Shown: positions 21,129 to 30,362, counted from the first letter of the stretch. The stretch: 64,000 bases of DNA from Massilia sp. ZL223 (GCF_018119395.1 NZ_JAGPWD010000006.1:80192-144191); one strand, 5' to 3'. Numbers and translations are program-made. The notes: generated by a model not told the origin, from the letters alone.

Positions 21129-23903
21129 ATGGACAATACCCTGCTGCTCGTTGACGGTTCCAGTTATCTCTATCGCGCCTACCACGCGCTGCCCGACCTG
21201 CGCAGCCCGGACGGCTTCCCGACCGGCGCCATGCACGGCATGGTCAACATGCTGCGCCGCCTGCGCGCCGACTTCCCGGCGGCCTACATCGCCTGCGTGT
21301 TCGACGCCAAGGGCAAGACCTTCCGCGACGACCTTTATCCGGAATACAAGGCCACGCGCGCCTCGATGCCGGAAGACCTGGGCAAGCAGATCGAACCGAT
21401 CCACGAAGTGGTGCGCCACATGGGCTGGCCGATCCTGATGGTCGAGGGCGTGGAAGCGGACGACGTGATCGGCACCCTGGCCGTGCAAGCCTACGCGCGC
21501 GGTATGAACACCGTGATCTCCACCGGCGACAAGGACCTGGCCCAGCTGGTCAACGACAAGGTCATGCTGATCAACACCATGACCAACGACAAACTCGACG
21601 AAGCGGGCGTGATCGCCAAGTTCGGCGTGCCGCCGAACCGCATCATCGACTACCTGACCCTGATCGGCGACACCGTCGACAACGTCCCCGGCGTGAACAA
21701 GTGCGGCCCCAAGACCGCGGTCAAGTGGCTGACCCTGCACGGCTCGCTCGACGGCGTGGTCGAGAACGCGCACAGCATCACCGGCGCGGTCGGCGAGAAC
21801 CTGCGCGCGGCGCTCGAATGGCTGCCGAAGGGCCGCGAGCTGATCACCGTGAAGACCGACTGCGACCTGGCCGGGCACGTGATCTCGTTCGAGGAAACCC
21901 TGGTCGGCCGTCCCGAGGACGCCGAGGCCCTGCGCGACTTTTTCCAGCGCTACGGCTTCAAGACCATGCTGCGCGACCTGGGCGGCGGCGGACGTGCGGA
22001 CGGCGCGGTCGCCCCTGCACGCGGCGCCGGCCCCGGCGGCGCCCCGCTGAATTCGCCGGAAGGCGCCAGCGGCCACCTGCCGGGCATGGCCATCATCAAG
22101 GGCGAGTACGAGACCGTGCTCACCGACGAACAACTGGACAAGTGGCTGGCCCTGGTCGACGCGGCCGAGCTGACCTCGGTCGACACCGAAACCACCTCGC
22201 TCGACCCGATGGCGGCCGAGATGGTCGGCATCTCGCTGTCGGTGGAAGCGGGCAAGGGCGCCTATATCCCGGTGGCGCACCGTTACGCCGGCGCGCCGGA
22301 CCAGCTCTCGCGCGAGCACGTGCTGGAGCGCATGCGCCCCTGGCTGGAGAACCCGGACAAGCCCAAGCTCGGCCAGAATCTGAAGTACGACATGCACATC
22401 TTCGAGAACCACGGCGTCAAGCTGAAGGGGATCGTGCACGACACCCTGCTGCAGTCCTATGTCTTCGAGTCGCACAAGCCGCACGACATGGACACCATGG
22501 CCATGCGCCACCTGGGCTACACCACGATTCCTTTCGTCGACGTGTGCGGCAAGGGCGCCAACATGATCTGTTTCGACCAGGTCGAGCTGGGCCGCGCCAC
22601 CGAATACGCGGCCGAGGATTCCGACATCACGCTGCGCCTGCACCAGACCATGCTGCCCCATGTCGAAAGCGACGCCGGCCTCACCCGCATCTACCGCGAG
22701 ATCGAGATGCCGACCATGGAGGTGCTGCAGAAGATCGAGCGCAACGGCGTGCTGATCGACAGCGCGCTGCTCGAAGTGCAGTCGTCCGAACTGGGCAAGC
22801 GCCTGCAGGAGCTGGAACAGCAGGCGTACGAGCTGGCCGGCGGCCCCTTCAACCTGGGTTCGCCCAAGCAGATCGGCGAGATCTTCTTCGGTAAACTCCA
22901 GCTGCCGGTCATCAAGAAGACCGCCACCGGTGCACCCTCGACCGACGAAGAGGTGCTGCAGAAGCTGGCCGAGGATTACCCGCTGCCGAAGATCCTGCTC
23001 GAGCACCGCGGCATGTCCAAGCTGAAGTCGACCTATACCGACAAGCTGCCGAAGATGGTCAACCAGAAGACCGGCCGCGTGCACACCAACTATGCGCAGG
23101 CGGTGGCCATTACCGGCCGTCTGTCCTCGAACGAGCCGAACCTGCAGAACATTCCGGTGCGTACCGCCGAAGGCCGCCGCATCCGCGAAGCCTTCGTGGC
23201 GCCGCCGGGCAGCGTGATCGTCTCGGCCGACTACTCGCAGATCGAGCTGCGCATCATGGCGCACATCTCGGGCGACGCGGCGATGCTGAAGGCCTTCGCG
23301 GAAGGCGAGGACATCCACCGCGCCACCGCGGCCGAGATCTTCGGCGTGCCGGCCGAGGAAGTGCAGAGCGAGCAGCGCCGCTACGCCAAGGTCATCAACT
23401 TCGGCCTGATCTACGGCATGAGCGCCTTCGGCCTGGCCCAGAACCTGGGCATCGAGCGGGGCGCGGCGGCCAGCTACATCGACCGCTACTTCGCGCGCTT
23501 CTCGGGCGTGAAGCAGTACATGGACGAGACCCGCCTGCAGGCCAAGGCGCGCGGCTACGTCGAGACCGTGTTCGGCCGCCGCCTGTGGCTCCCGGAGATC
23601 AACTCCCCGAACGGCCCGCGCCGCGCCGGCGCCGAGCGCGCTGCAATTAATGCGCCGATGCAGGGCACGGCGGCGGACCTGATCAAGCTGGCCATGATCG
23701 CGGTGCAGGGCTGGATCGAGAGCGAGAAGCTGGCGACCCGCATGATCATGCAGGTGCATGACGAACTGGTGCTCGAAGTGCCGGAGGCGGAGCTGGAACT
23801 GGTGCGGGTCAAGCTGCCGGAATTGATGGCGGGCGTGGCCGAGCTGAAGGTGCCGCTGGTTGCAGAGACGGGCGTGGGCAAGAACTGGGAAGAGGCCCAC
23901 TAA
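21129..23903 (+). CDS. polA: DNA polymerase I
   Basis: A 924-residue three-domain repair and Okazaki-fragment polymerase. The 5'-3' exonuclease domain (about 1-290) opens with LLLVDGSSYLYRAYHAL. The 3'-5' proofreading domain (about 320-500) keeps DTETTSLDP near residue 353, so it looks active. Polymerase motif A (SADYSQIELRI) is near 700, motif B (RRYAKVINFGLIYG) near 755, and motif C (QVHDELVLEV) near 875. The start is the ATG at 21129; the upstream in-frame extension is not family-like. A pair of palindromic repeats follows. Confidence 0.96.
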   Translation: MDNTLLLVDGSSYLYRAYHALPDLRSPDGFPTGAMHGMVNMLRRLRADFPAAYIACVFDAKGKTFRDDLYPEYKATRASMPEDLGKQIEPIHEVVRHMGWPILMVEGVEADDVIGTLAVQAYARGMNTVISTGDKDLAQLVNDKVMLINTMTNDKLDEAGVIAKFGVPPNRIIDYLTLIGDTVDNVPGVNKCGPKTAVKWLTLHGSLDGVVENAHSITGAVGENLRAALEWLPKGRELITVKTDCDLAGHVISFEETLVGRPEDAEALRDFFQRYGFKTMLRDLGGGGRADGAVAPARGAGPGGAPLNSPEGASGHLPGMAIIKGEYETVLTDEQLDKWLALVDAAELTSVDTETTSLDPMAAEMVGISLSVEAGKGAYIPVAHRYAGAPDQLSREHVLERMRPWLENPDKPKLGQNLKYDMHIFENHGVKLKGIVHDTLLQSYVFESHKPHDMDTMAMRHLGYTTIPFVDVCGKGANMICFDQVELGRATEYAAEDSDITLRLHQTMLPHVESDAGLTRIYREIEMPTMEVLQKIERNGVLIDSALLEVQSSELGKRLQELEQQAYELAGGPFNLGSPKQIGEIFFGKLQLPVIKKTATGAPSTDEEVLQKLAEDYPLPKILLEHRGMSKLKSTYTDKLPKMVNQKTGRVHTNYAQAVAITGRLSSNEPNLQNIPVRTAEGRRIREAFVAPPGSVIVSADYSQIELRIMAHISGDAAMLKAFAEGEDIHRATAAEIFGVPAEEVQSEQRRYAKVINFGLIYGMSAFGLAQNLGIERGAAASYIDRYFARFSGVKQYMDETRLQAKARGYVETVFGRRLWLPEINSPNGPRRAGAERAAINAPMQGTAADLIKLAMIAVQGWIESEKLATRMIMQVHDELVLEVPEAELELVRVKLPELMAGVAELKVPLVAETGVGKNWEEAH

Positions 23904-23929
23904 TAGCGCCTCCATCACCGCTAACCCTA

Positions 23930-24011
23930 AAACCGTCGTTCCCGCGCAGGCGGGAACCTAAGTTCGTCGAGTAGCCGTAAACTTAGGTTCCCGCCTTCGC
24001 GGGAACGACGG
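23930..24011. repeat. REP-like repeats, head-to-head pair (unit 2)
   Basis: One copy (CCGTCGTTCCCGCG... then CGGGAACCTAAGTT, 23932-23963) is followed by an inverted copy (AACTTAGGTTCCCGCC ... GCGGGAACGACGG, 23980-24011), as in BIME-type arrangements. The pair lies between convergent genes, and the inverted copy forms the 3' end of the MFS gene. Confidence 0.85.
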
Positions 24012-25173
24012 GACGGCGGCTGCGGATCAAGCGTATGCCGATGGCGGAAACGCCATACACCCCCGCCACCGGCCAGAACATGTGCTCCACCGGCACCCAG
24101 GCCAGCATCACCCCGCCCAGCCCCGCACCCACCAGCGCCCCGGCCTTCGCCGCACTGTTCCCCGCCCCCAGCACCATTCCCTGTTCGCCACTGCCCGCCT
24201 CACGCGACAGCAGCCCGTAAAACACCGGCAGTAGCGCCGCCAGGCAGATGCCCCACATCAGCCGCACCAGCAGGACCAGCTCGATCCCGCGTGCCAAGGC
24301 CTGCAGCGCCACGATCCCCACGCACGCCCAGCAGATCCACTCCACCTGCCTCAGCACCTGCTGGCGCCCCAGCCTGTCGAAGCGCTTTCCCCAGAACGGC
24401 GCCGCAAGGCACAGCCCCAGCGCCGTTGCGCCATAGCACCAGCCGGTCGCCTGCCTGGACAAATGCAGCACATCGTCCGCATACAGCCCGAAGAAGCTCT
24501 GCGGCATCATCTTCCCGGCCTGGACCAGCACGATCCCCGACAACAGCCCGCCCATCACACCGTGCAGGACCGGGCTTTGGGATGCCTTGCCGGCAGCAGG
24601 AGCCGAGCGGAACCCGGACACCGCCGGGAGCACGAACGCCGCCACGACCGCGCAAGCCAGGCAGACGGCAGCCGCAGTCAGGTTCACCGTGCGGAAGCCC
24701 TGCACATCGAACAGCCAGCCGCCAGCCACCGGCCCGGCGACCGAGCCGATCGCCGTCGCCACCTGCAAGCGCGTCATCAGGATGGCGCGCTCCTGCCTCG
24801 ACACCAGCGTCGTCCCGTAGGCCTGGGCCGCTGCGATGAATCCCGCCAGCGCCCCTTGCACGAGGCGGATGCACAGGATGAGCGCCACGCTGTCGGCCAG
24901 CGCAATCCAGCACTGGGTCGCCGCCAGTGCGAGCAGGGCGCGCAGGATCATCGGCTTGTGGCCCACCCGGTCGCCGAACCGCCCCCACCAGGGCGTGAAG
25001 CACATCGCCGTCACCATCGGCCCGGCGTAGGCGATGCCGCTGGCCCAGGCCAGGGTCTGAGGCGACAGGCTTTCCAGCGCGCGGAAATGCAGCGGCCAGA
25101 ACGGACCGCTCATCTCCATCGCGCCCATCGAGACCAGCTGGATCGCGAACAGCCAACGGAGCGCTGGTGTCAT
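23983..25173 (-). CDS. MFS transporter, probable siderophore exporter
   Basis: A 396-residue 12-helix major facilitator with the loop motif GRFGDRVGHKPMIL between helices 2 and 3. Its ATG overlaps the stop of the NIS siderophore synthetase by four bases (ATGA), so the two are translated together and the transporter probably exports the product, like FslB or LbtB beside rhizoferrin synthetases. The C-terminal residues PVVPAKAGT are encoded by a REP-like repeat that supplies the stop codon. The role is inferred from context; a general drug exporter is the alternative. Confidence 0.8.
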   Translation of the reverse strand: MTPALRWLFAIQLVSMGAMEMSGPFWPLHFRALESLSPQTLAWASGIAYAGPMVTAMCFTPWWGRFGDRVGHKPMILRALLALAATQCWIALADSVALILCIRLVQGALAGFIAAAQAYGTTLVSRQERAILMTRLQVATAIGSVAGPVAGGWLFDVQGFRTVNLTAAAVCLACAVVAAFVLPAVSGFRSAPAAGKASQSPVLHGVMGGLLSGIVLVQAGKMMPQSFFGLYADDVLHLSRQATGWCYGATALGLCLAAPFWGKRFDRLGRQQVLRQVEWICWACVGIVALQALARGIELVLLVRLMWGICLAALLPVFYGLLSREAGSGEQGMVLGAGNSAAKAGALVGAGLGGVMLAWVPVEHMFWPVAGVYGVSAIGIRLIRSRRPVVPAKAGT

Positions 25174-27026
25174 GGCGTCGTCTTCAAGGGATTCGGCATG
25201 GTGCCGTGGACGTCGTCCGAGGTATCGCTCAGGCGCATGCGCAGGAAGGACTTGGCCGGCCAGTCTTCTTCGAGCAGGGCGCGGCGCTCGGTCTCCCAGC
25301 GCGACGGATCGGCGCGCCCGCGCAAGCGCTCGAAGGCCAGCTCCACCTCCTGCCGCAACACGCCCCAGTAGCGGGCCTGCGGATGCCCGTAGGTGCGCGA
25401 CAGCAGCAGCGCCAGCTCCACGACGTGGCAGAGCAGCACCGCATGCAGCAGCTTGTCGCGCACGGGTTCGTCGGTCTCGTACACGGTGTGGCCGGGGCGG
25501 TAGGCCTCGAGCGTCAGGCCTGCGGCGCGCAATGTTGGGCCATGCACGCGCAGGTCGCCGAAGTCGCGCGCCAGCAGCTGCACCGGCTCGTAGCGCTCGT
25601 TCACCATGATGAAGCTGTTCTGCTGGTGGGCTTCGAAGGCGATGCCGTACAGCAGATAGGACGACAGCGTCGCGCCCAGGACGGTCGCGGCATAGCGCCG
25701 GAAGAAGGCGACGGCGCCGGCGGCATCGTCGCCGCAAGCCAGCGCCACCAGCTCGGTGACCAGCGGCCGGCCGCTGAACGGCGAATCCGCGAACAGGCTC
25801 CCGACAGGGATCGGGAACAGCTCCAGCGTGCGCTTGGCCATGGGATTGGCGCGGTACAGAATGGCCAGGTGGCGCGCCCGGTCGTCATTGCCGTCCGGGT
25901 CGATGTAGTGCACCCCGACGTCTTCGTGCACGATATCGAGCACGCCGCCGAAGCCGGCTTCGCGCTCGACGATCGTGCGCAGCAAACGAGTCAGGCGCGG
26001 GCCCATGACGGCCGACTTGGGCGACACGGTGCGCTGCACGCTGGTCAGGCGCAGCGATACCGGCAGCTTCATGTGCGGCAGCGCCGGCGAGCCCTCGGGA
26101 ACGACGGTCCGGAACGACATGGTGGGCGTCGCCGCGATGGCGGCGTCCTGCAGCAGCAACAGGTCGCCGCGCGCGATGTCGGCGGCGAACTGCTGCGGGA
26201 TCTGGCGAGCGGCCTGGTAGGGATGCAGGGGCAGGGGCAGCCATGCGGCGGCCTCCTCGCCGGCCGCGCGCAAGGCGTTCTCCCAGCGGCCCCAGGCTTG
26301 CGGGAAGGTGCGTGCGAACCAGGTGCGATAGCCCGTCTCGTCGCCGGCGAAAGCGACCTGCGCCCGGGTTGCGCGCAGCGCCGCCAGCGGCACGTCCAGC
26401 TGCGCCTGGAACTCGGGCGAGAGCGCCTTCACCTCCTCCTGCGACAGCCCGAGCTTGGTCTTGAAAGTGGGATGCCAGGGATGGCCGAGGGTGCCCCATT
26501 GTTCCAGCAGCAGCGCGGGATTGGCGTGGCCGCTCAGGCGCAAGGCCGCGATGAAGTGCTCGTGCACCGGCCCGAAGCTGTCGACCAGCTGCGGAGCCCA
26601 GGACTGCCTGTAGCGCAGGCACAGCACGTCGTTGTCCAGGCTGTTGTCGAGCTCCTGGACCAGCCTTTGCACATCCTCCGCCGCGGGTTGGCCGGGCAGG
26701 GAAGGTGCGATGCAGGCGAGCAGGGCGGAGGCGGTCGTGATGGGTTGAGGACCCTGTCCGCTGCGGAACCAGGCGATTGTCCCGTCGATCCGGCAATCGC
26801 CGATGCGGCCGAGCTGCAAGCCTTCGAAGCGCAGCATGGCTTGCTGCGGCCAGAGCGGGAGCCAGGCCACCCGGCCTTCGACGATCAGGTGCTCCCGATG
26901 CAACAGGTGTTCGCGGAACAAAGCCTGCAGCATGCGCTGCAAACCGCGGCGGCTGGCCTGCGCCAGCGCCAGAGCAGCGTCGGAATCGGCATGCGTATCG
27001 GAGATCGGTTTCAGGAGTGCGTTCAT
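25170..27026 (-). CDS. NIS siderophore synthetase (IucA/IucC family)
   Basis: A 618-residue ATP-dependent ligase that joins a carboxylate such as citrate to an amine or alcohol. Family signatures are present: GHPWHPTFKTKLGL, LPLHPYQ, KLPVSLRLTSVQRTV and HQQNSFIMV with RDFGDLRVHG. I start at the ATG at 27026, where the family-like sequence begins. One synthetase plus one MFS gene resembles rhizoferrin-type loci (FslA/FslB, LbtA/LbtB), so a citrate-based siderophore is plausible but unproven. A Fur-box-like site lies upstream at 27083. No receptor gene is adjacent. Confidence 0.9.
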   Translation of the reverse strand: MNALLKPISDTHADSDAALALAQASRRGLQRMLQALFREHLLHREHLIVEGRVAWLPLWPQQAMLRFEGLQLGRIGDCRIDGTIAWFRSGQGPQPITTASALLACIAPSLPGQPAAEDVQRLVQELDNSLDNDVLCLRYRQSWAPQLVDSFGPVHEHFIAALRLSGHANPALLLEQWGTLGHPWHPTFKTKLGLSQEEVKALSPEFQAQLDVPLAALRATRAQVAFAGDETGYRTWFARTFPQAWGRWENALRAAGEEAAAWLPLPLHPYQAARQIPQQFAADIARGDLLLLQDAAIAATPTMSFRTVVPEGSPALPHMKLPVSLRLTSVQRTVSPKSAVMGPRLTRLLRTIVEREAGFGGVLDIVHEDVGVHYIDPDGNDDRARHLAILYRANPMAKRTLELFPIPVGSLFADSPFSGRPLVTELVALACGDDAAGAVAFFRRYAATVLGATLSSYLLYGIAFEAHQQNSFIMVNERYEPVQLLARDFGDLRVHGPTLRAAGLTLEAYRPGHTVYETDEPVRDKLLHAVLLCHVVELALLLSRTYGHPQARYWGVLRQEVELAFERLRGRADPSRWETERRALLEEDWPAKSFLRMRLSDTSDDVHGTMPNPLKTTP

Positions 27027-27082
27027 AGTTTGCCTTCTCGCATTTAACATTTGTATTAACGGGACGGCAAGATAACGTAAAC

Positions 27083-27101
27083 GATAATGATTATCAATCG
27101 C
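27083..27101. promoter_or_regulatory. Fur box upstream of the siderophore operon
   Basis: GATAATGATTATCAATCGC matches the 19-bp Fur consensus at 14 positions, with a near-perfect left half. It lies 57 bases before the synthetase start. Iron-replete Fur would repress the operon. Confidence 0.8.
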
Positions 27102-27209
27102 ATTCGAAGGCACGGCCGTGCTTTATGCGAATCGGGCAAAAATTTCCATGTGGAAATAATGAAACAGAATGCTTGGCTTATCTGTAAAGACTGTAAGCAA
27201 GTGTTTCAA

Positions 27210-27225
27210 TGTGCGTTAGCTCACA
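27210..27225 (+). promoter_or_regulatory. Candidate CRP/FNR-type operator
   Basis: TGTGCGTTAGCTCACA fits the TGTGA-N6-TCACA pattern with one mismatch and lies in an AT-rich stretch about 75-90 bases before the lipoprotein gene start. Chance occurrence cannot be excluded. Confidence 0.4.
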
Positions 27226-27298
27226 TAAAAGTTGCTTTTTGGAATGTTAGGATAGCCTCAACCGTCGACGTCCGGCGGATTCACAAGGTACGCATAAC

Positions 27299-28504
27299 AT
27301 GTCCAAGACCCCATTCCGTTTCGCCCTGATGGGCGCCTCCGCTCTCAGCGCCGCCGTTCTCGTCGCCTGTGGCGGCGGAGGCGGCGACTCGGCTCCGGCC
27401 GCGCCGGTCAGCACCATGGGCACCCTGGCCGTCTCGATGACCGACGCGCCGGCCTGCGGCTTCGACGCCGTCAACGTGACGGTCTCCAAGGTGCGCGTGC
27501 ACCGCAGCGACACCGCGGCGGAAGGGGATACCGGCTGGACCGACATCACCCTGAGCCCGGCCAAGAAGGTCAACCTGCTGAACCTGACCAATGGCGTGCT
27601 CGAAGCCCTGGGCCAGACCTCGCTCGAAGCGGGGCGCTACACCCAGCTGCGCCTGGTGCTCGACAGCGCCGCTAATGCCAACACCGTCGTGCCGACCGGC
27701 GGCACCGCCGAGAAGGCGCTGGTCACCCCGAGCGGCATGCAGAGCGGCATCAAGCTGATCGGCCAGTTCGACGTGGCCGCCGGCCAGAAGAGCGACGTGG
27801 TGCTCGACTTCGACGCCTGCAAATCGGTCGTCACCCGCGGCCAGGGCAGCTATGCGCTCAAGCCCGTGGTCAAGGTCATTCCGGCTGCGATCAACGGCAT
27901 CTCGGGCTTCGTCAGCACCGCGGTGCTGGGCAGCGGCGTACAGGTGTCGGCGCAGCAGAACGGCGTGATCGTGAGCTCCACCACCCCGAACGCCACCACC
28001 GGCGAATTCTTCCTGTCGCGCCTGGCGCCGGGCAGCTACGACGTCGTGCTGACCGCCGCCAACAGCGCCGCCAGCGTCATCGCCGCCGTGCCGGTCGCCT
28101 CGACCACCAGCACCACGGCCCTGAGCACCGCCGCAGCGCCGCTCGTGCTCGCACCGGGCAACACCGGCTCGATCGCCGGCACCGTCACCATGACCCCGGC
28201 CAGCAGCGAAGCAGCCTACGTCTCGGCCAAGCAGAGCTTCGCGTCCGGTCCGACCGTGACCATCAAGTACCAGGGCGCGGACCTGACGACCGGCGCCTAC
28301 ACCCTGGCCAACCTGCCGGTGGCCGCGCCCCAATACGCGACCTACAGCGCCACCCTGCCGCTGAGCTTCAGCGCCAGCACCGCCACCACGCCGGGTAAAT
28401 ACCGCGTCGAGGCGGCCGCGACGGGCTATGCCGTCAAGGGCGTGGATGCCGTGGACATCACCGCGGCCAACCAGAGCGGCGTGAATTTCACCCTGACGCC
28501 GTAA
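27299..28504 (+). CDS. DUF4382 domain lipoprotein
   Basis: A 401-residue lipoprotein with lipobox LVAC (Cys24) followed by GGGGGDS. Residues of about 38-200 match the DUF4382 pattern (GTLAVSMTDAPACGFDAVNVTVSKVRVH). The rest has two Ig-like or carboxypeptidase-regulatory-like beta repeats (ISGFVST...GEFFLSRLAPGSYDVVLTA and GSIAGTVTM...). Such proteins are surface or periplasmic and of unknown function. It is divergent from the siderophore operon and shares the gap 27027-27298 with it. Confidence 0.8.
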   Translation: MSKTPFRFALMGASALSAAVLVACGGGGGDSAPAAPVSTMGTLAVSMTDAPACGFDAVNVTVSKVRVHRSDTAAEGDTGWTDITLSPAKKVNLLNLTNGVLEALGQTSLEAGRYTQLRLVLDSAANANTVVPTGGTAEKALVTPSGMQSGIKLIGQFDVAAGQKSDVVLDFDACKSVVTRGQGSYALKPVVKVIPAAINGISGFVSTAVLGSGVQVSAQQNGVIVSSTTPNATTGEFFLSRLAPGSYDVVLTAANSAASVIAAVPVASTTSTTALSTAAAPLVLAPGNTGSIAGTVTMTPASSEAAYVSAKQSFASGPTVTIKYQGADLTTGAYTLANLPVAAPQYATYSATLPLSFSASTATTPGKYRVEAAATGYAVKGVDAVDITAANQSGVNFTLTP

Positions 28505-28592
28505 GCGACGCTGTAGAAGCTTCGGCTCTAGCGTGCGCCCCCGAGGTCTTTGCTAAACTAGCAAGCCTGTCCAACCGACTAAGGGGGTGAGC

Positions 28593-29492
28593 ATGAAAGA
28601 TCTCGTATCCGATGGCAGCAGCCTGGTGGGCGCCAGCGCTTTTGGCGACGGTGTCGACCGCCGCGGTATCGACCGCCGCGGCTTTATCAAGGCGGCGGTC
28701 GGCAGCGGTTTCGCCGCCGCCTCGCTGCCCGTCGTCGCCCAGACGATGATCAAGACCGACACCGACGGCCTCGACGCCGGCGACCACATCGTCGTCATCG
28801 ACGGCCAGGATGTGCCGGTCTACCGCGCCCAACCCAAGGACCGCACCAACCTGCCGGTGGTGCTGGTCATCTCCGAAATCTTCGGCGTGCACGAACACAT
28901 CAAGGACGTGACGCGCCGCTTCGCCAAGGCCGGCTACCTGGCCGTGGCTCCCGACCTGTTCGTGCGCCAGGGCGACGCCACCAAGGTGGCGAACATCGCC
29001 GACCTGATGCGCGACATCGTCTCCAGGACGCCGGACGCCCAAGTGATGTCCGACCTCGACACGGTCGTCAAGTGGACCAGGCAGCGCGGCGGCAATACCG
29101 ACCGCCTGGGCATCACGGGCTTTTGCTGGGGCGGCCGCATCACCTGGCTGTACGCGGCGCACAACCCCAACGTGAAGGCCGGCGTGGCCTGGTACGGCCG
29201 CCTGGTGGGCGAGGCCTCCGCCAACCAGCCCAGGCATCCGATCGACATCGCCCAGAACCTCAAGGCGCCGGTGCTGGGCCTGTACGGCGCCAAGGACCAG
29301 GGCATTCCCCTGGAGTCGGTGGAACGCATGCGCAAGGCGCTCGACGCGGGCAACAGCCGTTCGAAGATCCACGTCTACCCGAATTCGGGACATGCCTTCA
29401 ACGCCGACTACCGTCCCAGCTTCAACGCCGCCGACGCCAAGGACGGCTGGAGCAAGGCGCTCAACTGGTTCTCCACCCACGGCGTGGCCTGA
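28593..29492 (+). CDS. Dienelactone hydrolase family protein, Tat-exported
   Basis: A 299-residue alpha/beta hydrolase. The catalytic triad fits the family: Cys178 (GFCWGG), Asp235 (GAKDQG) and His267 (GHAF), with Glu95 in ISEIFG. The N-terminus carries a twin-arginine signal (DRRGFIKAAVGSG, Arg28-Arg29), so export to the periplasm is expected. Dienelactone hydrolases open lactones in aromatic degradation, but this exported type has no such genes nearby and its substrate is unknown. The ATG at 28593 has AAGGGGG upstream. Confidence 0.88.
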   Translation: MKDLVSDGSSLVGASAFGDGVDRRGIDRRGFIKAAVGSGFAAASLPVVAQTMIKTDTDGLDAGDHIVVIDGQDVPVYRAQPKDRTNLPVVLVISEIFGVHEHIKDVTRRFAKAGYLAVAPDLFVRQGDATKVANIADLMRDIVSRTPDAQVMSDLDTVVKWTRQRGGNTDRLGITGFCWGGRITWLYAAHNPNVKAGVAWYGRLVGEASANQPRHPIDIAQNLKAPVLGLYGAKDQGIPLESVERMRKALDAGNSRSKIHVYPNSGHAFNADYRPSFNAADAKDGWSKALNWFSTHGVA

Positions 29493-29606
29493 TCTTGCAC
29501 GGCCGCGGGCCGGGGACGGTACAATCTCCGGTTTGCGGTTGTTCGCAAGACCAGTACAAGAGGCTTACAAATCGATCCCATTCTCGGCTCCATCCTGCTG
29601 GCGACC

Positions 29607-30344
29607 ATGGTCGCCGGTGTCCTCAGCATCACCGGGGCGGCCATTTTTTCGTTCGCGCTGCTCTCGAAGGCGGTGGAGCGGATGGTCAGCCTGTCGGTGG
29701 GCATCATGCTCGCGACCTCGCTGCTGCATGCCTTGCCGGACGCCTTCGAATCCGGGGCCAATACGCGCAGCCTGTTCGCGACCCTGCTGGGGGGATTGCT
29801 GACCTTCTTCGTGCTCGAGAAGCTGGCGATCCTGCGCCATTCGCACCACCACGAGGGCGACGGGCATCATCACGCCCATGGGCACGACAAGCACGAGGCG
29901 GGCAAGTCCGGCTGGATGATCCTGCTGGGCGACGCGATGCACAACTTCACCGACGGCATCCTGATCGCGGCGGCCTTCCTGGCCAATCCTGAACTCGGGA
30001 TCGTGACCGCGCTGGCGATTGTCGCGCACGAGATTCCGCAGGAGATCGGGGACTTCATCGTGCTGCTCAACGCGGGCTTTTCGCGCCTGCGCGCGTATGT
30101 GTTCAACCTGCTGTGCAGCCTGATGTCGGTGGCGGGGGGATTGCTGGGCTACTTCACGCTCGATAATGCGAGCGGGCTGATTCCCTACGTGCTGGTGTTC
30201 GCGTCGTCGGGGTTCATTTATATCGCGGTGGGGGATTTGATGCCGCAGATGCAGCGGCGGACGACGCCGCGGGAGTTTCTGCCGCAGGTGGCGCTGGTGG
30301 CGCTGGGGGTGGGTGTGGTGTTGGTGCTGAAGCGGCTGGTTTGA
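29607..30344 (+). CDS. ZIP family metal transporter
   Basis: An inner-membrane protein of 245 aa as annotated, with about seven helices. The metal-site helices contain HNFTDGILIAAAF and HEIPQEIGDF, the hallmark of ZIP zinc/iron transporters. A cytoplasmic loop is His-rich (HSHHHEGDGHHHAHGHDKH). The true start may be earlier: the frame is open back to 29571, where ATC (Ile) stands seven bases after AAGAGG and the sequence I-D-P-I-L-G-S-I-L-L completes the first helix. No ATG, GTG or TTG serves there. Confidence 0.85.
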   Translation: MVAGVLSITGAAIFSFALLSKAVERMVSLSVGIMLATSLLHALPDAFESGANTRSLFATLLGGLLTFFVLEKLAILRHSHHHEGDGHHHAHGHDKHEAGKSGWMILLGDAMHNFTDGILIAAAFLANPELGIVTALAIVAHEIPQEIGDFIVLLNAGFSRLRAYVFNLLCSLMSVAGGLLGYFTLDNASGLIPYVLVFASSGFIYIAVGDLMPQMQRRTTPREFLPQVALVALGVGVVLVLKRLV

Positions 30345-30362
30345 AGTTTGTAGCTGCTCGGC

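Noticed and set aside
21009..23918. Minus-strand open frame of 969 codons over polA
   Set aside because: Antisense shadow of polA with no recognisable domain and skewed composition.
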